Shown one piece after another: positions 1 to 4,183 of a stretch of DNA of 7,876 nucleotides. Each line of letters opens with the position of its first letter. Position 1 is the stretch's first letter. The notes beneath the pieces were generated by a model, which was not told the origin of the DNA, searched no databases, and was given only the letters and a program-made list of their open reading frames with translations. A program made the translations under genes and the position numbers. Location of the stretch: assembly GCA_027051995.1 (NCBI GenBank), contig JALUFY010000391.1, forward strand, positions 1 to 7,876, given 5' to 3'. This DNA is from Hyphomicrobiales bacterium (GTDB lineage Bacteria; Pseudomonadota; Alphaproteobacteria; Rhizobiales; Aestuariivirgaceae).

Positions 1-170
1 GGCGCGGCCCGCGCGTCGTGCTGCCAGAGCATGCGCACGCCGCGCGGGCCGCGCCGGGCCAGCGAGGCGGCGAAGGCGCCGCGCGCGATGATGTCGCCGC
101 CCTCGTCGCGGACATTGAACAGCGAGGCGTAGCCGCTGAATTCCCCCGTCATTCCCGGACGCGCCGTCAT
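1..170 (-). CDS. HK97-family prohead protease, N-terminal part (cut by window edge)
   Basis: Seen: reading the minus strand from the ATG at 170-168 gives 56 codons with no stop to the window edge. The product begins MTARPGMTGEFSGYASLFNV, continues through GGDIIARGAFAASLARRG (about residues 24-41) and reaches MLWQHD (47-52). Known: the FSGYAS-F pattern, the D(I/V)I--GAF-SL stretch and the M-WQHD block typify HK97-type prohead proteases (U35/PF04586). These process the scaffold region of the major capsid protein during head maturation, and the His of WQHD (residue 51 here) is expected to be catalytic. Context: the start codon overlaps the portal stop as ATGA, implying translational coupling; portal then protease is the standard order in phages and in gene transfer agents (g3, g4). 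The rest of the protease and presumably the capsid gene lie beyond the left edge. The ATG at residue 7, preceded by GGGA, is an alternative start. Confidence 0.85.
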   Translation of the reverse strand, partial: MTARPGMTGEFSGYASLFNVRDEGGDIIARGAFAASLARRGPRGVRMLWQHDARAA

Positions 171-1381
171 GAGCGCCCCGTCCCGCGCAGGGCGTCCGCG
201 CCTTCATCATCGATGGGCGCGTATCCGGCGGCCTGCCGCTTTTCGTTGATGGTGAGAAAATCGGCCTTGCGCAGGCGCGCCCAGAGGGCCTCGTTCTCGC
301 CGGACAGGGCCTCCACGGCGTCGGCGGCGGGGGCCAGGCGGAAACCCTCGCCATAGACCGGGGCCAGCCAGGCGCTCAGGCTCTCGCCCAGACGGCGGGC
401 CAGCGGCAGAACGGTCTGCCGCCAGAAGGTGCGGTTGGCCTCGGAATAGTTGGAATAGGTGTTGTCGCCGGGGATGCCCAGCAGCATGGGTGGCACGCCG
501 AAGGCCAGGGCGATGTCGCGGGCCGCGGCGTGGCGCGTCCCGATGTGCTCCATGTCGCGCGGCGAATGGGCCAGCGGCGTCCACTCCAGACCGCCCTCCA
601 GCACCATTGGGCGGCCGGCGTTGCGCGCCCCGGAATAGGCCTCGGCCAGCTCCTCCCTGAGGCGGGCGAACTGCTCTTGTGACAGCCCCGCCCCGGCCTC
701 GCCCCGGTAAACCAGCGCGCCGGAGGGTCTGGCGGCGTTGTCCAGCAGGGCCTTCGACCAGCTGGCGGCGGCGTTGTGGATGTCCACGGCGCGGGCGGCG
801 GCGGCGAAGGGAGAGAGGCCGTAGTGATCCGACAGGGGCGAAAAGAGGCGCAGATGCATGAGCGGCGGGAGAGGATCGTCCGGCCCCTGCATGAGGCGCA
901 CCGTGCGCCCGCCCGCCGTATAGTCCCAGGCGCGCGGCCAGCCGTCCTCATCGGGCACGACGCGCACGCGATCGGGGCGCAGCACATGCAGCTCGGCCGG
1001 TTCGCCGCCGCTCAGCGTCACCTTCAGCCAGCCGTTGCCGGAGATTTGCAGATGGCTGATGAGCGCGCCGGTCAGCTCCGGCCCCGATTGCGCCGGATTG
1101 GGGCGGCGCAGCAGCGCCAGCGCGGGATGATCCGGGGCGGAGTCTTGCCCCTCGAAGACGCGCCAGGGAATGGAGGCGACGGCCTCGGCGATCATGCTCA
1201 CGCAGCGGTATCCAACGGGATTGCCGGCGAAGCCTTCGCGGGGAAAGGCCGAAGGATTGGCGGCGGGCCATTCCGGCGCGGCGAGGGCGCGCAGCTCGAA
1301 AAAGCCGCCCGGACCGGCGCAGCCGCGCCGTTCCGGCGGGCGCGCGAAGGCGGCCCGCAGGCGGGAGAAAAACGAGGACAT
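167..1381 (-). CDS. HK97-type phage/GTA portal protein
   Basis: A portal protein of 404 residues. It would form the ring at one head vertex through which DNA is packaged and to which the tail attaches. Seen: GNPVGYRCVSMIAEAVASIP near residues 54-72 and the signature LLGIPGDNTYSNYSEANRTF at 300-319, followed by WRQTVLPLARR. Known: these are hallmarks of the PF04860 portal family, and the length is typical of alphaproteobacterial GTA-type portals. Start choice: the frame also opens at GTG 1399 and ATG 1396 and 1387, but the ATG at 1381-1379 is preceded by GAAGGA at 7-nt spacing and gives the usual short N terminus (MSSFFSRLRAAF). Context: it follows the large terminase by 74 bases, which hold a perfect 9-bp hairpin. 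Its stop overlaps the protease start. No truncation or frameshift is visible. Confidence 0.94.
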   Translation of the reverse strand: MSSFFSRLRAAFARPPERRGCAGPGGFFELRALAAPEWPAANPSAFPREGFAGNPVGYRCVSMIAEAVASIPWRVFEGQDSAPDHPALALLRRPNPAQSGPELTGALISHLQISGNGWLKVTLSGGEPAELHVLRPDRVRVVPDEDGWPRAWDYTAGGRTVRLMQGPDDPLPPLMHLRLFSPLSDHYGLSPFAAAARAVDIHNAAASWSKALLDNAARPSGALVYRGEAGAGLSQEQFARLREELAEAYSGARNAGRPMVLEGGLEWTPLAHSPRDMEHIGTRHAAARDIALAFGVPPMLLGIPGDNTYSNYSEANRTFWRQTVLPLARRLGESLSAWLAPVYGEGFRLAPAADAVEALSGENEALWARLRKADFLTINEKRQAAGYAPIDDEGADALRGTGRS

Positions 1382-1404
1382 GGGCATTTCCTTCATCACC
1401 GCGC

Positions 1405-1426
1405 GGGAGGAAACGTCTTTCCTCCC
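1405..1426 (-). promoter_or_regulatory. Perfect 9-bp hairpin between terminase and portal genes
   Basis: GGGAGGAAA (1405-1413) and TTTCCTCCC (1418-1426) are perfect inverted repeats around a CGTC loop. On the transcribed minus strand the RNA reads GGGAGGAAA-gacg-UUUCCUCCC. It lies 24 nt upstream of the chosen portal ATG and just upstream of its AAGGA ribosome site. No U-run follows, so it is not a standard intrinsic terminator. It may instead stabilise mRNA, mark a processing site, or set relative portal and terminase dosage; this is inference. Confidence 0.6.
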
Positions 1427-1455
1427 TTGCGCGGATGCGGGGTGTCAGGCGTTCG

Positions 1456-2787
1456 TCACACCACGCGCACGCGCGGGGCGGCGCGCGGGGCGAGCGCCAG
1501 GGTGGTGATGGCCCAGACGAGGGCGTCGGCGCGGTCGGGGCTGTGGCCGGAGGCGGCCAGATGCTCGAAGGCGCACAATTCGTCCTCCAGCCGCGGGAAG
1601 GCTCCCGCATGGTGGACGCGGCCGCGCTCGTAGAGGGCGGCCACGGGCTCGGCGCGCACCGTCTTGCCGCGCGTGGCGCGCACCGCCTGATAGGCGATCG
1701 TCTCGTCCGTCTGGCGGATGACGGCCTCCACCATGTCGCCGCCCTGGTTGACCTCGGCCACCAGCCGGTCGGCCCGGTGGCGGTGATAGCAGCGCACGGC
1801 GGCCGCCGCCCAGACGGCGGGCGAGGCGGCGGAGACGGTGGCGTCTTCCAGCACATAGACATGACCATCGGCGGCGATGCCCGCCGCGATGATTCCGCAG
1901 GCGTCCGATCCGGCATGGGCCGTGGCGGGCGGATCGACGGCGACGGCGATGCGCGCCAGCGGCGGGGCGTGGCGCACGCGGTTTTCCTCCATGCAGGCGC
2001 GGCTGAACAGCGCGCCTGGGGCATCCTCGATCAGCTCGCCATCCAGCTCCTGACGGCCCAGACGGGTGCCCCCATACTGGGCGCGCATGGCCGAGAGGAA
2101 GGTGGCGGGCAGGTTGCCCTTATTATCCTCCGTCCTGGCCCTGGAGAGCCACACGCCGGGCTCCTTCAGCAGACGCTTGAGCAGAGGCATGGGAGCGGGC
2201 GTCGTGGTGGCCAGCACGCGCGGCGCGTTACCCAGCCTGAGGGCGAACATGAGCATGTCCCAGACCTCCACGCCGGCGCGCCAGCGGGCGATCTCGTCGC
2301 ACCAGGCGGCGTGAAACTGCGGCCCGCGCAGGGCGGCGGGCTCGTCGGCGGAGAAGATCTGCGCCTTGCAGCCGTTGGCCCAGGTGAGCAGCCGGCGGGA
2401 GGGTTCGTAACGCGGTCTTTCATCCCGGTCATGGACGGCCAGCAGGCCGGAGACGCCCTCGACCATGACCGAGCGGGCGTCATGCAGCGTGGGCCCCACG
2501 AGGGCGATGCGCAACGGCTTTCTGGCCCCCAGGGCCCGCGCCCTTATCCATTCGGCCCCGGCGCGCGTCTTGCCCGCGCCGCGCCCGGCCATGAAGAGCC
2601 AGACGCGCCAGCAGGCCCCGGGGTGGTGAAAATCCGGCGGCAACTGATCGTCGCGCGCCAGAAAGGGCCAGCGCCCGGCGAGCCAGCGGGCCTGCTCCTC
2701 ACTCAGCCTCTCCGGCAAAACGCGGGGCGGATACCGGCGCAAGCAGCGCTTCAAGGCGTTTCGCAAGGCTGCGTCTGATGGCGTCAT
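1456..2787 (-). CDS. Large terminase subunit (DNA-packaging ATPase/nuclease), GTA-like
   Basis: The motor and nuclease that drives DNA into the prohead at the portal. Seen in 443 residues: Walker A AGRGAGKT (67-74), preceded by WRVWLFM; Walker B WCDEI (162-166, D164/E165); an ATTTP motif (193-197) in the usual coupling-motif position; and a C-terminal RNase H-like nuclease with acidic candidates D285 (AVAVDPP), E345 (VAEVNQGGD) and D418/D421 (SPDRADALVWA). All key residues appear present. Known: this architecture matches the COG5323/Terminase_6 group used by RcGTA-like agents and related phages. Start: the ATG at 2787-2785 lies inside the preceding gene, so residues 1-29 are encoded in an 89-base out-of-frame overlap. 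No strong ribosome site is seen there, so a start a little downstream is possible, although residues 28-52 look like the normal family N terminus. It precedes the portal gene, as in GTA clusters. Confidence 0.95.
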   Translation of the reverse strand: MTPSDAALRNALKRCLRRYPPRVLPERLSEEQARWLAGRWPFLARDDQLPPDFHHPGACWRVWLFMAGRGAGKTRAGAEWIRARALGARKPLRIALVGPTLHDARSVMVEGVSGLLAVHDRDERPRYEPSRRLLTWANGCKAQIFSADEPAALRGPQFHAAWCDEIARWRAGVEVWDMLMFALRLGNAPRVLATTTPAPMPLLKRLLKEPGVWLSRARTEDNKGNLPATFLSAMRAQYGGTRLGRQELDGELIEDAPGALFSRACMEENRVRHAPPLARIAVAVDPPATAHAGSDACGIIAAGIAADGHVYVLEDATVSAASPAVWAAAAVRCYHRHRADRLVAEVNQGGDMVEAVIRQTDETIAYQAVRATRGKTVRAEPVAALYERGRVHHAGAFPRLEDELCAFEHLAASGHSPDRADALVWAITTLALAPRAAPRVRVV

Positions 2788-3019
2788 CGCGGCGGGTCTT
2801 TTCCTTTCCGGCGGCGGCGGAGGCCTCCATGGCGGCGGCCATCTCCAGGGCCTTCATCAGTGCGGTGAGGGCCTTCATCTGGCGCTCCAGGGCAGCGGGC
2901 GTCATGGCCTCCGCGTCCTCTTCGGCCAACGCCTCGAAGGCCTTCAGCCGCCGTTCAATCAGACGCCGCAGGCGGCGGGCCCGCGCGGCGGTCATGATAC
3001 GCGGCGGTTTTTGCGGCAT
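2699..3019 (-). CDS. Small-terminase-like protein (GTA g1-like), tentative
   Basis: A 106-residue, mostly helical and highly charged protein. Seen: a basic N-terminal part (RARRLRRLIERRLKAFEAL, about 14-32), an acidic patch (AEEDAEA), a long Ala/Leu/Met-rich helix (ERQMKALTALMKALEMAAAM, 45-64) with coiled-coil character, and a charged C-terminal helix (RRDDAIRRSLAKRLEALLAP). Known: in RcGTA-like clusters a protein of this size directly before the large terminase (g1) acts as the small terminase. Inference: position, size and helical make-up suggest the same role, but no diagnostic motif is visible. It appears to be the first gene of the module; its 3' end overlaps the terminase gene by 89 bases. 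The start ATG at 3019-3017 is preceded by AAAGGA at a long 12-nt spacing; an in-frame TAA 19 nt upstream excludes an earlier start. The second Met (residue 9) has no ribosome site. Confidence 0.7.
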   Translation of the reverse strand: MPQKPPRIMTAARARRLRRLIERRLKAFEALAEEDAEAMTPAALERQMKALTALMKALEMAAAMEASAAAGKEKTRRDDAIRRSLAKRLEALLAPVSAPRFAGEAE

Positions 3020-3079
3020 GGATAAGTATTGTCCTTTTTATTCCGCTCACGGCAGGGCGGGCCTTGCCTGTGCTTTTAT

Positions 3080-3185
3080 CTTTCTCGTCATGCCCGGCCC
3101 TTGTGCCGGGCATCCAGGGCCGCATGCTCATGCGCCCGCCGCCCTGGATTGCCGGGACAAGGCCCGGCAATGACGAGGGAGAAAG
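3080..3185. repeat. Composite inverted repeat of the alphaproteobacterial dispersed palindromic type
   Basis: Left arm 3080-3120 and right arm 3141-3185 are near-complete reverse complements, differing by a 4-nt insertion and a few substitutions, around a 20-base spacer. Each arm also contains its own perfect 9-bp hairpin: ATGCCCGGC/GCCGGGCAT at 3090-3113 and ATTGCCGGG/CCCGGCAAT at 3148-3171, both with 6-nt loops. The spacer holds a further small palindrome, CGCATG-ct-CATGCG (3121-3134). Known, from memory: GTCATTGCCGGG...CCCGGCAATCC-type units occur in many copies between genes of alphaproteobacteria. Transcribed in either direction it would form a very stable stem. It may insulate the terminase module from upstream transcription or simply be a parasitic repeat inserted between genes. 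Confidence 0.85.
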
Positions 3186-3240
3186 CGGGAATTGCTAGTT
3201 GTAGTCTTCTTGTTAATCGCGCCAGGATTGACCCCCCCGC

Positions 3241-3277
3241 CCGGAACCGTTCCGGCGCAGGTTCAAACCTGCACCGG
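3241..3277. repeat. Two overlapping palindromes upstream of the terminase module
   Basis: Palindrome 1 is CCGGAAC-c-GTTCCGG (3241-3255), a perfect 7-bp dyad. Palindrome 2 spans 3252-3277: the two halves pair at 11 of 12 positions (only 3256/3273 fail) around a CA centre, with core GCAGGTTcaAACCTGC. They share the CCGG at 3252-3255, so as RNA the two folds would compete. As DNA they resemble operator sites for dimeric regulators. They lie about 220-260 bases upstream of the first terminase-module gene and just past the terminator of the candidate small RNA. Function unknown. Confidence 0.6.
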
Positions 3278-3308
3278 CAAGCATTTGTGTTTTCTTCATC
3301 CGCCTGCG

Positions 3309-3333
3309 AAAAAGCCCGCCGGTGGGGCGGGCT
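3309..3333 (-). terminator. Rho-independent terminator (minus strand)
   Basis: On the minus strand AGCCCGCC-ccacc-GGCGGGCT forms a perfect 8-bp, G+C-rich stem (3333-3326 with 3320-3313), followed directly by a T-run (3313-3309, five Ts including the last stem base). This is a textbook intrinsic terminator. It lies 138 bases past the cysteine-cluster gene stop and would end both the candidate small RNA and read-through from that gene, before the terminase module. Confidence 0.88.
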
Positions 3334-3424
3334 GGCGGGTGAAGGAGGAAGGGGAAATGTCTTGATGGTTAATGCTCCGGCAATTGGCCCGGCCACCTGG
3401 GCCTGACCTGATTGTCTGAGCTTG
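3309..3424 (-). ncRNA. Candidate small regulatory RNA with anti-Shine-Dalgarno segment
   Basis: Inferred from a strong minus-strand promoter and an intrinsic terminator about 116 nt apart with no plausible ORF between. The predicted RNA starts near 3424/3423, has a possible 5-bp stem GGCCC/GGGCC (3403-3399 with 3390-3386), then a long pyrimidine-rich, probably single-stranded run (about 3356-3338) containing CCUUCCUCCUUCACC, and ends in the terminator stem and U-run. CCUCCUU is the exact complement of the AAGGAGG ribosome site. Known: several alphaproteobacterial small RNA families expose CCUCC-type motifs and block translation by pairing with ribosome sites. I cannot place this RNA in a named family; it lacks the GGAAGG-type loop expected of SRP RNA. 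It could alternatively be the 3' UTR, or a 3'-end-derived RNA, of the cysteine-cluster gene. Confidence 0.5.
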
Positions 3425-3430
3425 GCAGGG

Positions 3431-3459
3431 TTGATAGCAGGCAGCGGCGCGCTTGTCAA
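3431..3459 (-). promoter_or_regulatory. Sigma70-like promoter for the candidate small RNA
   Basis: On the minus strand a perfect -35 box TTGACA (3459-3454) is separated by exactly 17 nt from TATCAA (3436-3431), which matches the -10 consensus at 4 of 6 positions. Predicted transcription start is near 3424-3423. It lies 11 bases past the stop codon of the cysteine-cluster gene and faces a clean terminator about 116 nt downstream, which makes a free-standing small RNA gene likely. This is the best sigma70 match I found in the window. Confidence 0.6.
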
Positions 3460-3470
3460 GGACTTTTTTC

Positions 3471-3977
3471 CTATTTTCTGGGGTTTTTTTCCTCCTCCCC
3501 TTCCCTGTCCTGCCCGAGCGGCGGCTGCGGCGGGCCCATGCGCGGCCATTCGCGGATGTAGGCGGGCAGATCGTCCACATCGACGGCGGCCTCGCTGATC
3601 ACGTCATCGATGATGGATATTCCGGCCTCGCGCACCGTGGCCGGATCGCCGCTGCGCAGGGGGTGCCAGGGGGGCAGATCGCGCCCCTCATGCAGCAGGC
3701 GGTAGGCGCACGTGGCCGGCAGCCAGCGGATAGTGGCGATGTTCTCCGGCTTCAGGTTGATGCAGTCGGGCATGGCGGAGAAGCGGTTGCCGTAATCGGA
3801 ACAGCAGCCCTTTTCCGTGTCATAGAGCGCGCAGACGACGGATGTGGTGAGGATTTCGCCGCTGTCCTCGTCCTCCAGCTTGACCAGACAGCAGCGGCCA
3901 CAGCCATCGCAGAGCGATTCCCATTCGGCGGGCGTCATCTCCTCCAGACGTTTCGTTTTCCAGAATGGTTCCGTCAT
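3471..3977 (-). CDS. YcgN/YkgJ-family cysteine-cluster protein (UPF0260)
   Basis: A 168-residue protein. Seen: [20 protein letters not shown] (5-24) running into CDGCGRCC (23-30), then further cysteines at 49, 58, 59, 72 and 90 within [23 protein letters not shown] and [10 protein letters not shown], and [11 protein letters not shown] (100-110). Known: this is the UPF0260/YcgN branch of the CxxCxxCC family (PF03692), thought to bind Zn or Fe and widely conserved; its biochemical role is unsettled. Start: the frame is open back to an ATG at 4031, but family members begin just before the FW-(S/T)K motif, so the ATG at 3977-3975 is preferred; no strong ribosome site precedes either. The C-terminal tail is charged ([11 protein letters not shown]). 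It diverges from the PBP gene, with a 19-base palindrome between them, and its stop lies 11 bases before the -35 box of the candidate small RNA. Confidence 0.92.
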   Translation of the reverse strand: MTEPFWKTKRLEEMTPAEWESLCDGCGRCCLVKLEDEDSGEILTTSVVCALYDTEKGCCSDYGNRFSAMPDCINLKPENIATIRWLPATCAYRLLHEGRDLPPWHPLRSGDPATVREAGISIIDDVISEAAVDVDDLPAYIREWPRMGPPQPPLGQDREGEEEKNPRK

Positions 3978-4011
3978 GGTTTCGTCAAGCCCGTGCCCTA
4001 ATCGTGATACT

Positions 4012-4030
4012 TGCCCGCGCGGCGCGGGCA
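4012..4030. promoter_or_regulatory. Perfect 19-base palindrome in the divergent promoter region
   Basis: TGCCCGCGC-g-GCGCGGGCA is a perfect 9-bp dyad with a 1-nt centre. It sits between the divergent cysteine-cluster gene (start 3977) and PBP gene (start 4184), within the 206-base stretch that must hold both promoters. With almost no loop it is unlikely to act as an RNA hairpin, and DNA dyads of this shape are often regulator sites. I could not assign convincing -35/-10 boxes to either gene nearby. The high GC content makes a chance palindrome less improbable. Confidence 0.4.
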
Positions 4031-4183
4031 TACTATCTCATATTCACCACGCGGGGACAGCCATTCCGCGCGGGCGGAAGACCGGAACCCGGAGAATAGA
4101 GTCTTTCGCAACCATTTTCATGCTAAAGGATGGCGGGACCGGCGGTAAGAGCCGGCCCATAGGTCAACTGGAGCGGCGGCGGC

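Larger units (their letters stand above)
3020..3470. other. 451-base intergenic region rich in structured elements
   Basis: No convincing protein gene lies between the terminase module and the cysteine-cluster gene. In order along the plus strand it contains a short AT-richer leader of the terminase module (3020-3079), a composite inverted repeat (3080-3185), a plain stretch (3186-3240), two overlapping palindromes (3241-3277), a plain stretch (3278-3308), a minus-strand intrinsic terminator (3309-3333), the body of a candidate small RNA (to 3424) and its promoter (3431-3459). I could not identify a clear sigma70 promoter for the terminase module itself. Confidence 0.7.

Noticed and set aside
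1435..2778. 447-codon plus-strand frame antisense to the terminase
   Set aside because: Shadow of the large terminase; low-complexity Gly/Ala/Arg product with no recognisable motif.
3249..3264. GTTC...GTTC resembling an alphaproteobacterial LexA box (GTTC-N7-GTTC)
   Set aside because: The spacing is 8, not 7, and the halves are parts of two separate palindromes.
3257..3277. GGTTCAAACC resembling a tRNA T-loop
   Set aside because: With the required 7-nt loop the stem does not pair, and no acceptor, D or anticodon arms can be found upstream; a palindrome explains it better.
3341..3408. Plus-strand AAGGAGG followed 8 nt later by ATG, suggesting a small gene
   Set aside because: That ATG frame stops after two codons (ATG TCT TGA), and the next ATG gives only 13 codons. 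The same bases read as the anti-Shine-Dalgarno part of the minus-strand RNA candidate with promoter and terminator.
3088..3549. Open frames of about 125-150 codons across the intergenic region
   Set aside because: They run through the inverted repeat, terminator and small RNA candidate, show only GC-driven composition and match no family.
3978..4031. Eighteen-codon N-terminal extension of the cysteine-cluster protein
   Set aside because: It runs through the intergenic palindrome and is not expected in the YcgN family, whose members start just before the FW-(S/T)K motif.
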